The notes under the pieces: generated by a model
Database searches by the model: none
What the model was told of the DNA's origin: nothing
Seen by the model: only the letters and a program-made list of their open reading frames with translations
Position numbers and translations under genes: made by a program
Part shown: positions 46,348 to 57,600 of the stretch, piece after piece
Layout of the letters: each line of letters begins with the position of its first letter
Position numbering within the stretch: the stretch's first letter is position 1
DNA from: Epiperipatus broadwayi
Lineage: Eukaryota > Onychophora > Udeonychophora > Euonychophora > Peripatidae
DNA length: 64,000 nt
Direction of reading: 5' to 3'
Assembly (NCBI GenBank): GCA_028023455.1
Contig: JAQFVV010000031.1
Span: forward strand, 2,728,001 to 2,792,000

Positions 46348-47695
46348 TGTAACATTTTTCGTATTACTAGGCCCTTATACGCCTCAAATTTATATTTGAG
46401 CGTGAGTTGATCAAACTGTATCAACATAAAAAAAAATTGTATTTTAATTCTTAACACAGCTATTTTTCCTGATCAACTTCGGACTAGAATGATTACCGGG
46501 TACAATCGTGAGCAGAACCAGTTTTTAATTTCTACTTGAGGGCGCCAGGGTCGTTAGACCCACTGAGACTGTGTCAAATATTGTAGCCCGTAAGGTAATA
46601 ATTATACGATCTAATTTAAATAACTAAAGGTAAAAAAAAATTACATAGAATAGTATTAATTTTTGACACGTACAATGAAAGTGAAGTTAATAATAAAGAT
46701 TTATTATAACTCGTCAAACATTCAATAATTATGATTAAGACAGACATTACAACGTTGGAAAGGATTGTGCATATGAATTCATTAATCTACGTCGAATATT
46801 GGAGTATTAATTATTTAGTCTGATTTTCTGTAGCAACATTTTGGTTCATTTCTCAGTTCGTAAATCTTCTGATCCAAGAAAATTTTATGGGATAATATTT
46901 CAATTCAATTCATTATTCATAAAGCTTTATGTAAAAAAAATTTATGTACATTTACTTACCGGTAAGTTAACATTAAGTAGGTCATCGATCTTCCCGACGT
47001 ACAATTCAGTTAGTGAGTAGTCCACAGTAGCTGTTTTTTTCTTTTAGTTTTATTTCCGAATCTCCGATCTAATTTAGGTAGCACGAGGACGATCTAGGTG
47101 ACTTTTTCCGAGAGAAAGTGTCGGCAAACGATATCGTTCTACTCACTCATGGCGAGCGATTTCAGTTTGTATCTAAGTGAACACATTTTATTAAAAGAAT
47201 ATGAAACACTTCCAAATGCTCAGCACTATTGGAACACCCAGGTAAAAAGACCCCTTTTCAAATCTGTCCGCTCCTTTTATACTCTTCGATTCTTTTTAGA
47301 AGCTCTGCGCACGTTCTTTCTTTTTCTTTGTTCCACTTTATAAACTTCTACATTCTTCTCCTTTTCTTTTTTACAAAGTCTGTTTTCCGCTAAGAATTTC
47401 GGCCATTTTTAATTACCATCAGAAAATTGTTTCTGATAACAATCTTTCGCCTTTTGAAATTTCCTTTCGCTATTTTAATCAATGATTCAATATGCACTTT
47501 CCAACATTGAATTTATTTTAGTTAACTTATTTCTAAAAAAAAACTAAACTTTCACTGTACGTTTTTTTTTTTCTCTTTTCAAAACATTATGCTACAACAA
47601 ATAAAGATCGTGTTCGCTTTCTTTCTTTCCTCTCTTTTTTTATAATACCTAATATCAAAAAGTAATTTGTACTTTATATATAAATAAATGGTACA
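46348..47695 (-). repeat. 3' LTR of the gag-only element
   Basis: The LTR starts TGTAACATTTTTCG and ends AAATGGTACA on the plus strand (TG...CA). It is almost identical to 49765-51112; visible substitutions are at 46354, 46572 and 47553. TTTATT at 46700-46705 gives a minus-strand AATAAA. An 81-codon plus-strand ORF (47098-47343) occurs in both LTRs but is antisense to the element and probably incidental. Confidence 0.95.
47275..47281 (-). promoter_or_regulatory. TATA box in the 3' LTR
   Basis: The minus strand reads GAGTATAAAAGGAGCGGAC, a canonical TATAAAAG box in the element sense, which independently supports minus orientation. Confidence 0.6.
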
Positions 47696-48214
47696 ATACC
47701 ACCGGGGCAGGGGAATGAGAATAAAATGTAGGTTTAAACTAATTTTATTCTTAAGAAGTCTTCATGCCCATATTCGTGTGTTTTGTTTTATTATCGCGCT
47801 GATATATTGTGTGAACTCATTCCACAAGCGACGTTCGGCGGGAATGTAAAATATTTCCACATTCATCTGTCCTCTCCGCTTAATCGTAATAGTAACGCTA
47901 AAGACCCCAAGTTATAAGCACAAACGAGCGTTGCTCATCGTTTTGAGTCTTACAGGCTCGTGGCAACCTGGTCTGTCCTCCCCAATATCGGGATCTCTGC
48001 TAGAAATAGACTGATGAGCGTTTAAAGATGGTCTTATGTTACATACTGCGTACTAGGACTTGGGGTTATGCTTTTTTCCCTCTTTAGTGACCGCCTACCC
48101 GGTCAAATACTTGTGACTTACGTTCACACCAGCCATATCATTATTTCTTTTTGTTTTTTCCGAGGCACATCCGAGATCTGCAGGGTGTTATCCGGCCCAC
48201 TCTATCTCTCAATG

Positions 48215-49333
48215 TTATCTATCACTATAACTGGTTGATGGCGGAGGTGACAAGGATCGAACCCCCTCTCTGTATTGCTCGCACCAGTCTCTCCATTTTA
48301 TATCAAGGTCTTCTCTCTTGTATTTATTTTCACTCCTAACTTTTTCGTCTATTTCTGGAGGTCTTGCACGGATTCCCTTCCCTTTATTCTTAGTTGGGGA
48401 CCCCTTATTTTTCCTTTGATTTCCAGCACTATTAGTCAACACTATAGTGTTCAGTTGTATCCGACCCTTCTGGTTCGGTAATTTGTCGAAGTGTTTAGGA
48501 CTCGTCTCTTCTCCAGTGTTGTCATTCTCAAAAGCACTAAGCAATTCTGCCATTCTCTCTACTGTCTCACATCCGGTACTTACCAACAGATGCCCTACTG
48601 GATCGGGAAAATTTTTCCGCGTAATCTTGATAATCTGTTTTTCTGTTAATTTGCACTCCGTCAGCGCTCGTAGTTGCGCTACTTGTTTCCAAAAAAATGG
48701 TACATAACGCTCTTCTGTTCTGCATTTCTCTTGCGCCACTTTATTCTTAATTCGTTCTTGGTGGTCCTCGTTCCAATAGCATTTGATTAATATTTGACCA
48801 TACTGTGTAAAGTTATTCGGTTTCTTAAACAAGGATTCCCACCAAGCTTGCGCCGTCCCTTGTAAATGATTAACTGCCAGCGTTAGTTTAACTTCTTCCG
48901 ACATGGGGTTTATCGCGAAGTACCCCTGCAGGCTGTTTAAGTGTTCCATCGGTGATTCTCCATTTTGTCCATGGAAAATTTTTAATTTCAAAAAGGGGTT
49001 TACTGCACTCGGCACGTTTTCTCTATTTTCTATGAATTTTATCTCTTTGCTTTCTTGTTTATCGGATCTCAATTCTACCACTTCTGTGCTCTGTGACCCT
49101 TTAGCTATTTTCTCATCTACTACCTTTATTAACTCTTCTTTCATTTCTTTAATTTCTACCCTTATTTCTTCTTTCAATTCTCTGACCATCTCTGCCATTT
49201 CTTTTTTTATCTCTTCTTTGAATTCTGTCATGCATTCGTATAATAGTTTTTTTATTAAGGGTTCCAAACCCTCTTTTAATTCTTCCGCGCCTTCTGCCAT
49301 ATTTTGTGTATTTTTATTATTTCTCAATTTCAT
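48215..49333 (-). CDS. gag: Gag protein of a Gypsy-like LTR retrotransposon
   Basis: The ORF encodes 372 residues, uninterrupted. Residues 13-78 are an almost uninterrupted Glu/Lys heptad stretch (EEIKKEMAEMVRELKEEIRV and on), a coiled coil for multimerisation. Residues 113-270 match the Retrotrans_gag capsid fold: FLKLKIFHGQNGESP, LAVNHLQGTAQAWWESL (the GxAxxWW hallmark at 159-165), ERYVPFFWKQVAQL, LTEKQIIKITRKNFPD. Residues 283-340 are basic (GNQRKNKGSPTKNKGKG), likely for RNA binding. No CCHC zinc knuckle is present, and the ORF stops before any protease. It should build cytoplasmic particles packaging the element RNA. The first ATG (49333) is used here; a second Met (residue 12) could also start. 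The intact frame fits the young LTRs and suggests selection or very recent origin. Confidence 0.85.
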   Translation of the reverse strand: MKLRNNKNTQNMAEGAEELKEGLEPLIKKLLYECMTEFKEEIKKEMAEMVRELKEEIRVEIKEMKEELIKVVDEKIAKGSQSTEVVELRSDKQESKEIKFIENRENVPSAVNPFLKLKIFHGQNGESPMEHLNSLQGYFAINPMSEEVKLTLAVNHLQGTAQAWWESLFKKPNNFTQYGQILIKCYWNEDHQERIKNKVAQEKCRTEERYVPFFWKQVAQLRALTECKLTEKQIIKITRKNFPDPVGHLLVSTGCETVERMAELLSAFENDNTGEETSPKHFDKLPNQKGRIQLNTIVLTNSAGNQRKNKGSPTKNKGKGIRARPPEIDEKVRSENKYKREDLDIKWRDWCEQYREGVRSLSPPPSTSYSDR

Positions 49334-49745
49334 ATATGGCCGTATTGCTTATTTTTGCTACAGTAAACAAAATCTTAACGCTATCAATTTTTTTTACGAT
49401 ATAAATCTAATATTTTATTTTGCTTTGCTAATAAATTCATTCACCGACACCCCTCTCTTTTATCACCCTATAATCTCCCGTCCCCCTCTACCTTTACCGT
49501 CATTTCTTACCTTTGATCGGTTTTATTTATTATTTAATAATTTATAAGCTATTATTTTCTTTCAATATAGTCCTTATTTCAAATCCTACTCTAAAAAAAA
49601 ACTTTTGTAATCGTACGCAATAACTTTTTAGACTTGCGCACTATTTGTGGTCATATTTATTTTCCGGCTACGGACATTAAATTCTCAATTTTATGCCGTT
49701 TTTAAATTTTCTCAGGTCGTGGTTTTTTTTTTTTTTTTTCGTAAG

Positions 49746-49763
49746 CCTCGAGTTGGGTCGCCA
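49746..49763 (-). other. tRNA primer-binding site
   Basis: One base after the 5' LTR end the element strand reads TGGCGACCCAACTCGAGG. The TGG start complements the universal tRNA CCA end, and TGGCGACC is a common Gypsy primer-binding start. The exact primer tRNA is not assigned here. Confidence 0.75.
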
Positions 49764-49764
49764 T

Positions 49765-51112
49765 TGTAACGTTTTTCGTATTACTAGGCCCTTATACGCC
49801 TCAAATTTATATTTGAGCGTGAGTTGATCAAACTGTATCAACATAAAAAAAAATTGTATTTTAATTCTTAACACAGCTATTTTTCCTGATCAACTTCGGA
49901 CTAGAATGATTACCGGGTACAATCGTGAGCAGAACCAGTTTTTAATTTCTACTTGAGGGCGCCAGGGTCGTTAGACCCACTGAGACTGCGTCAAATATTG
50001 TAGCCCGTAAGGTAATAATTATACGATCTAATTTAAATAACTAAAGGTAAAAAAAAATTACATAGAATAGTATTAATTTTTGACACGTACAATGAAAGTG
50101 AAGTTAATAATAAAGATTTATTATAACTCGTCAAACATTCAATAATTATGATTAAGACAGACATTACAACGTTGGAAAGGATTGTGCATATGAATTCATT
50201 AATCTACGTCGAATATTGGAGTATTAATTATTTAGTCTGATTTTCTGTAGCAACATTTTGGTTCATTTCTCAGTTCGTAAATCTTCTGATCCAAGAAAAT
50301 TTTATGGGATAATATTTCAATTCAATTCATTATTCATAAAGCTTTATGTAAAAAAAATTTATGTACATTTACTTACCGGTAAGTTAACATTAAGTAGGTC
50401 ATCGATCTTCCCGACGTACAATTCAGTTAGTGAGTAGTCCACAGTAGCTGTTTTTTTTCTTTTAGTTTTATTTCCGAATCTCCGATCTAATTTAGGTAGC
50501 ACGAGGACGATCTAGGTGACTTTTTCCGAGAGAAAGTGTCGGCAAACGATATCGTTCTACTCACTCATGGCGAGCGATTTCAGTTTGTATCTAAGTGAAC
50601 ACATTTTATTAAAAGAATATGAAACACTTCCAAATGCTCAGCACTATTGGAACACCCAGGTAAAAAGACCCCTTTTCAAATCTGTCCGCTCCTTTTATAC
50701 TCTTCGATTCTTTTTAGAAGCTCTGCGCACGTTCTTTCTTTTTCTTTGTTCCACTTTATAAACTTCTACATTCTTCTCCTTTTCTTTTTTACAAAGTCTG
50801 TTTTCCGCTAAGAATTTCGGCCATTTTTAATTACCATCAGAAAATTGTTTCTGATAACAATCTTTCGCCTTTTGAAATTTCCTTTCGCTATTTTAATCAA
50901 TGATTCAATATGCACTTTCCAACATTGAATTTATTTTAGTTAACTTATTTCTAAAAAAAAACTAAACTTTTACTGTACGTTTTTTTTTTCTCTTTTCAAA
51001 ACATTATGCTACAACAAATAAAGATCGTGTTCGCTTTCTTTCTTTCCTCTCTTTTTTTATAATACCTAATATCAAAAAGTAATTTGTACTTTATATATAA
51101 ATAAATGGTACA
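49765..51112 (-). repeat. 5' LTR of the gag-only element
   Basis: The TG...CA bounded 1348-bp repeat is the near-identical partner of 46348-47695. It is followed by the CTAT duplication (51113-51116). Confidence 0.95.
50693..50699 (-). promoter_or_regulatory. TATA box in the 5' LTR
   Basis: TATAAAAG on the minus strand is about 930 bp upstream of the LTR end, positioned to drive the gag transcript. Confidence 0.6.
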
Positions 51113-51116
51113 CTAT

Positions 51117-51465
51117 CTTTTAAATAATATTTTAAACAAAATAATTACTTTAAATATATAATATAAAATATTTACTGCTATAATTAACCAGTTCTACCAT
51201 TATAGTATCTTTTAAATATTAAAATGAATACTACCTTTTAAACAATTTATTGTATCATTTTATTATTTAATTCATCTTAAAATGAATTTAAAGTATCTAA
51301 TATATCTTTAAAGACTCATATCTACTAAGTTTGAATCCCTACTACCTATAACATCAAAATTATATGCTTGAAAATAACCTAAATTTTTAATTTTTTTTAA
51401 TATAGCTATTTTTCCAATCCTACCTAAACCATCTCTATCAATTGTAAAGGATACAATATATATAT
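51117..51465. other. Spacer between two LTR-type elements
   Basis: AT-rich sequence, continuous with the pre-insertion flank; nothing recognised. Confidence 0.4.
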
Positions 51466-51469
51466 ATAT

Positions 51470-53693
51470 TGTAACGAGCATAGACGTTCGTTACATTGTT
51501 TTTGTTTTTTTTTAAATTTATTAAACATGAAAGTAAATTAAAAAGTTCGCATTTAAAAAGTTTCTTTAAGAATTAAAAATTGAAATTAAATATCATCTTA
51601 AACTCTTATACATTAATTAAATCGCACAGATAATGAAAAATTATTAAAATAAAACTTTATTAAAGAAAAAGTATTTTAAAACTAAATTTTAAAAAGATTT
51701 GGAGATGAAATTATATCTTTAAATTTATCTTTAAATATATTTTTGATTTGGAAAACAGGTTAATTAATCAGAAATGGAAATGATTGTTAATTAGTTAAAT
51801 GTAAACCAGCCTTCGGCATTTAAATGTAAAAACACCGGTCAGATAAGAAAACAATAGAAACTGTTAGCAAATAAGAAGAAATCCCTATGGAATCGGACCG
51901 CAGCGAAAGGACCATCGCATCGGTGACGTAATGTAAATTCAATCCTTCACATTAATATAAAAGGAAAATTTGGAAATTATTAATCAGTGACTAGTTATTG
52001 ATGATTATTACGATGTAACAGCTAGGTGTTAGTGCTGAGGGGATTGAAAAAGACGCACAGCTTCAATCCCTTCAGTTCTGCTAAGAAAGGAAGAAAAATG
52101 AGCCATCGTTTCTACATTGAGGACCAACTACACTAAAAAAATCTCCGGATGGATAAATAAATCGGCCAACAGGATACCAATCTTCGGACGACGTGGGAAT
52201 TCACGTTCAAACGGCAAGGAATATATGAAGATGAACTATTTAAATAACCGTAAGAACTTTAAAATTTATGAACAGTAAATTAAAACTTTCCAGATTTAAA
52301 TAATTGCAATATTATTCTATCTGACCGATACTATTTATTAATTAGTTATAATTTTATTTAATGTATTTATTTTGTAAAATCATTTCCATTTATTTATTTT
52401 TTGTTCTTTTAAGTTTTATTATGATTTTTGTTTTCCGTTAAATTAATTATAAAAATGTTAAACTTAAGTCGGGCGTGAATGGCTGTATAGATTCGTAAAG
52501 TTATATTAGGGGAGGGTAATCTTAGGTTATTTATGTCGTTGTTAGATTGGGTCAATGGATTGGATATATTGATGTAGTTAGTAGATGTAATCGGAGATTC
52601 GCTACGGGCAGAATCGTTTATATATACGCCGCACTCACCCGTTTGCCTATGGAAGGAATTATAAGACGGAGAACGCAGTTCCTTTCTATGGAGTTTTTTT
52701 TTTATTGTTCTTCTCGTTAGATAGATGTAATATTCCTATCTGATTGAGAGTCAATGTCTTTTCTTAATTCTTTTGGTGCTGCCGTATTTCGTATTACATT
52801 GAATACATCGATGTATCAGATGGATTGATGCCAGTTTGACTGCGAATTTTAGCCTAAGGTTAAATAGGGATAGAATATTTTAATTTCAATGCAAATCTAT
52901 GTAGTATTCATACTCGACCCTAAATAAAAATGCATTAAATTTAAGTTGTTTATAGACGCTTGCATGGATTGTTTATCGGTTAACTATGTTTTGCGTTTTC
53001 ATATTTGATCAAAATATATAGACATTCGATAAATAATGATACCTTACGGTGAGTATCTAAAATGTATTTATTCGGATGTCTTTTAAGTTATTGGTGACAA
53101 TGCAAGTATCTTATGGTGAATACTATTGGGTTACATATAAATTTCCCTCCGCAATTGTCAGTAATCAATAATTTTATATTTTGATCGCTTATGTTTACTT
53201 TGGAATGTTTTTAACCGTGTAATCTATGTAACCGATCTATAGCAACTTATTATAACAAGCTTTTATAATCCCATCTGTGCGAACTTAATTAAAATGTAAA
53301 ATTAGAATATAATAGTAATTAAATGTAAATTAAAGTCAAAAATCAAAGTTAAAAATAATGTTAAATGTTAAAATGTAAAACTAATAATAAAATAATTTTA
53401 AATCTTATATATATGTGCATAAATAAATGTTTGTATGCTAATTACTGGCAGTGGCTTATTTTATTTATTTTTTTAATGTTGAAATCTAATTAGATAAGAT
53501 ATGATATTATTAAATCTCTGCTACTCCCTGAGCTAGTGACATGGGCTAACGACCGGAACCAAAATATAAAAAAAAAAAATTTTTTTTTTTTTGACTTACG
53601 TATCTGCCTACTTTATAAATTTTTCTAGGTTCAAATGCCTAGATGGCGCCCTGTAGTGCAGTTTACGTTAAGTGCATTCTCCGGATTGTTACA
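51470..53693 (+). mobile_element. LTR-like element (LTR-B), copy 2, probably a solo LTR
   Basis: It starts TGTAACGAGC and ends CCGGATTGTTACA, with perfect TGTAAC/GTTACA termini. It sits in a TA stretch with ATAT on both sides (51466-51469, 53694-53697), consistent with a 4-bp duplication, though the target is low-complexity. It is homologous to 10840-12905: TGGAAATGATTGTT, TCCTTCACATTAATATAAAA, TCGGGCGTGAATGGCT (52469), GGTCAATGGATTGGATATAT, GAGCTAGTGACATGGGCTAACG, CTAGATGGCGCC. AATAAA is at 52923-52928. The copies are much diverged, so the family is old. There is no long ORF; 53631-53903 crosses the boundary and is not a gene. Confidence 0.72.
51956..51963 (+). promoter_or_regulatory. TATA box of LTR-B copy 2
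   Basis: TATAAAAGG follows ATTAA, at the same relative place as in copy 1 (11287). Confidence 0.5.
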
Positions 53694-53697
53694 ATAT

Positions 53698-54628
53698 ATA
53701 TATATAATGATTATTATTATCTTCCAAGTTACTGATGATGGATCATTTCCCTCATAATTAATATAATCCATGTCTAAACACACTTGGAATTTACTTTTTT
53801 TATAGTTAAAAGTTATCCTGTTCTGGGATGAAATTTTAAGAAAGCTAACTGAAGTTGAATAATTGGATATCTTGAAAAGAATATTTAATAAAAATTTCTT
53901 CAATTTTCTTTTGAAATTAGGATAAGTTTAACAAAATCTATCCCTCATAAATATTGAAAGCAATTCATTTCAAGTTGGAACTAACCCAGCAATAATTTTT
54001 AAAGCCAACTTTTGTCTATCAATGTCTGAATTAATACTGAAGAAAGAGTTATTTATATAAACATGGTTTGAATTGTCAAATTCGATAGATATATAATTAC
54101 AGTTTATATATTTACAAAACTTCTTTCTCAAATTTCCCACTATCTTTTCAGTTTATATTTTCCTTAGATCTAAATCTACATGATAACTTTAAATAAAATA
54201 TACATTACCATTTATCTCCCTATGCTTCATATTATCACTATATAATTATCACACTTGACCCCAAAAGATTGTAAAACATTCAGAAAGTAATCATGGTTAA
54301 AGTTTGTTAAAGTAAGAAGAAGTCTGTTGTAGATTAGAAAAGCCAAACTAAATCTGGAGAGAGCTTGATTTTCCTATAGATGTGCATGTGTATTGAAATA
54401 ATATAATCATTTCATGTGATTATAGCTATCCATTATTTTATAGCAGGCAAAGATAGAAAGTGTAATGCAATATAGGACATCCAATCTTTAGAGACAAATT
54501 GGACAAAGCAAGAGAAGAATTAAAGCCATTGAATATGACAAAAAATATACAATTTAGAAAGGAAATAATAACTCATAACACTAAAAAATGAGTATTACAT
54601 AGCAAATATGTATATGCTCATATATGTG
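53698..54628. other. Non-coding DNA
   Basis: AT-rich sequence between the LTR-B copy and the intact LINE; no feature is visible. Confidence 0.4.
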
Positions 54629-57600
54629 TGCTATTAACTGAAAGGAGACCCTTTGATTCCTATTGGAGGCCTTAAAGGAACCGAGCAGGGCAAATTCCTA
54701 ATGTCCACTCCATATGTTCTTGTCGTTGCAGCTGTTATTACTATGTGATTATTCATATAGTATACGAACATGGATGGGCTGCTCACCAACACGCATTAGC
54801 CAGTGTGGTGAGTTTATTGGCTTTTTACCTCTGAGTTTAAGATCAAGAAACACCATGGTCTTTCTTCTCAGTGCCTGATAAGGCAGAATGAATGTTTGTG
54901 TAAATGATAAATATTTTTCCAATACATATATACAATTATGACAGACAAAAATAAAGCATGGCCCTTATTCCCAGGAGGCTGTAAAGTCACCAACCAAGGC
55001 AGCGGTTGGTGGCCGAAGGCAGAGGGTGCTAAGAATCCCCTGATTGTGGACCCAGGCTGCCATTTGATGACGACTTTTTATTTAGGTACTTACAACTGCA
55101 GATCACTTTCAAGTGAAGGAAGATTGCAAGAATTAGAAGAAGAATTGTCTTATATTAAATGGGACATTATTGGACTTTGTGAAGTTAGAAGAAAAGGTGA
55201 AGAAACAATTAATTTAAAAAGTGGACATATACTCTATTATAAAGGCACACATATTGGAAATACAAGTGGAGTAGGATTCATTATAAATAAAAAATGGAAG
55301 AACAATATTGTGGAGATTGATGGTGTATCAGACAGAGTTGCAAGATTAGTTATACAACTTAATAGCAGATACCAAATGCAGATAATTCAGGTTTATGCCC
55401 CAACAAGTTCTCATAGTGATGAAGTAGTAGAAGATTTTTATATGGATGTACAAAAGGCTTTTGATCAGAGTAAACAACATTTTAAAATTGTTATGGGAGA
55501 CTTTAATGCTAGAATTGGTAGACAAATGAAAGATGAAATTGCTGTAGGTAATTTTGGTTATGGTAATAGAAATGAGAGAGGACATAGACTTGTGGAGTTT
55601 GCAGAAAAAGAAAAACTTTATATTATGAATTCATTTTTTGAGAAAAATGTTAAAAGGAAATGGACATGGAAGCATCCAAATGAAGGTACAGCAGAATTGG
55701 ATTATATTTTGACTAACAGGAAATACATATTTCAAGATTGTAATGTTCTTAATAAATTTAACACAGGAAGTGATCATCGATTAGTAAGGTGTAAGTTACA
55801 TGTTAATGTAAAACTAGAGAGACAAAAATTATTAAGAAAAACAATATTTACAGTTGATATTCCTAATCTTCAGAAACATTCTAATGAATTTAAATTAGAA
55901 CTTACAAATAGGTTTCAAGTGTTAGGAGATTTTGAACATGATTCAGATTTGAATGAAATTAATATGAAAATAACTGATACACTTTTAAAAACTGCAACAA
56001 AGATAGCTGGTAGAAAAAAGCAGCAATTGACTAATAAAATTTCTACTGAGACTAGAGAATTTATGAAGAAAAGAAGGAATATGAAGATATACAAAAATGA
56101 TGTATTAAAAAGAATTGAATATCTCGAATTTTGTAAAATGGTACGGAAAAGAGTTGAAAATGATATAAGAAAGTATAACTGTGAAATAGCAAGGAAAGCT
56201 GTAGAAGAAAATAAAAGTCTCAAGAATGTTAAACAACATTTTGGTATTGGTAGGAAATTTATATCTGCAATAAGAAAAAAAGATGGAATTATTACTAAAA
56301 AGAGAGATGACATCATGAAATTGGTAGAAGATTTTTATCAAGAATTATATAGTAATAAAGAACAAGTACCTTCTATATCTATTACATCTTCCGAATTGCC
56401 CAGAATTTTAAATGAAGAAGTGAGACATGCAATTAAATGTATGAAGAAAGGAAAGGCTCCAGGAAATGATGGAATTATAATTGATATATTAAAAGAAGCA
56501 GGTGAAGAAATAGAAACAATTTTAGCAAAGTTATATACCAAATGTCTAAATGATAAAGATGTACCGGAAGATTGGAAGAATGCAGTAATAATATTAATAT
56601 TTAAAAAAGGTGATAAAGAAGATATTAGAAATTACAGACCTATCAGCCTTTTATCAGTTTTATATAAAATTTTTACCAAGATAATTACAACTCGTCTACA
56701 GAGAACTTTGGATTTCCACCAACCAAGAGAACAAGCTGGATTTAAAAGTGGTTTTAGTACAATAGATCATATCCAGGTATTGAGAGAAGTCATAGAAAGG
56801 ACAAATGAATATGAGTTGTCATTATGTTTTGGATTTGTAGATTATGAAAAGGCATTCGATTCTATACACATTTCTTCAGTGATTAAAGCATTGGATCATC
56901 AAAATATAGATCCAGGATATTGTCATATTTTAAAGAATATTTATAAAAATGCAACAGCAACAATTAGATTACATAATGATACTGGAAAAATCAACATTGA
57001 GAAAGGTGTAAGACAAGGTGACTCCATATCTCCAAAACTTTTTACAGCAGTGCTGCAAGAAGTATTTTGTGGATTAAAATGGGAAACTAAAGGAATGAAA
57101 GTAAATGGAGAGTATTTAAGTCATTTAGATTTTGCAGATGATGTAGTTGTTTTTGCAAATAATGCTTCAGAGCTGCAGGAAATGTTGCAGGAGTTAGCAG
57201 ATGAAAGTAGAAAAGTAGGACTAAAGATAAATGTTAAAAAGACTAAAGTAATGTTTAATCGATTTGCTCAAAATATGAAAATAAAGATTGATTATGAAGA
57301 ATTAGAAGAAGTTAACAGTTACAAATACCTTGGTCAGATTATTAATACAGATGGAAACATAATGGAGGAAATTAATCATAGAATTAAACTTGGTTGGAGT
57401 GCTTTTGGTAGAAATAACTTGATACTAAAAGGAAATATGCCTATGTGTTTGAAAAGAATGGTTTTTAACAAATGTGTTTTACCAGTTCTTACTTATGGAT
57501 CTGAGACTTGGACACTTAATAGAAGAGCAATACAGAGACTTCAGACCACTCAAAGGAGTATGGAGAGATGTATGTTGGGAGTAACAAGAAGAGATCGAAA

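Larger units (their letters stand above)
46348..51112 (-). mobile_element. Complete gag-only (non-autonomous) LTR retrotransposon
   Basis: Two direct 1348-bp LTRs (46348-47695 and 49765-51112) enclose 2069 bp and are flanked by the 4-bp duplication CTAT (46344-46347 and 51113-51116). In minus orientation the order is 5' LTR, primer-binding site one base later, a leader of about 420 bp, gag (49333-48215), about 520 bp without ORF, 3' LTR. Protease, RT, RNase H and integrase are all absent. By eye the LTRs differ by three substitutions and two T-run indels, so insertion is recent and pol must have been supplied in trans. The gag fold and 4-bp duplication favour Ty3/Gypsy. A clear polypurine tract is not seen: the element strand just before the 3' LTR is pyrimidine-rich. 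Confidence 0.9.

Noticed and set aside
47098-47343. 81-codon ORF present in both LTRs, considered as a gene
   Set aside because: It is antisense to the element, lacks any domain signature, and its conservation is explained by LTR identity. It is mentioned only as a low-interest finding.
48903-49547. 214-codon plus-strand ORF opposite gag
   Set aside because: It is the antisense shadow of the gag coiled coil: complementary Glu/Lys codons give Ser/Phe/Leu-rich peptide.
53631-53903. 90-codon ORF crossing the right end of LTR-B copy 2
   Set aside because: It spans an insertion boundary and a TA repeat, so it cannot be a conserved gene.
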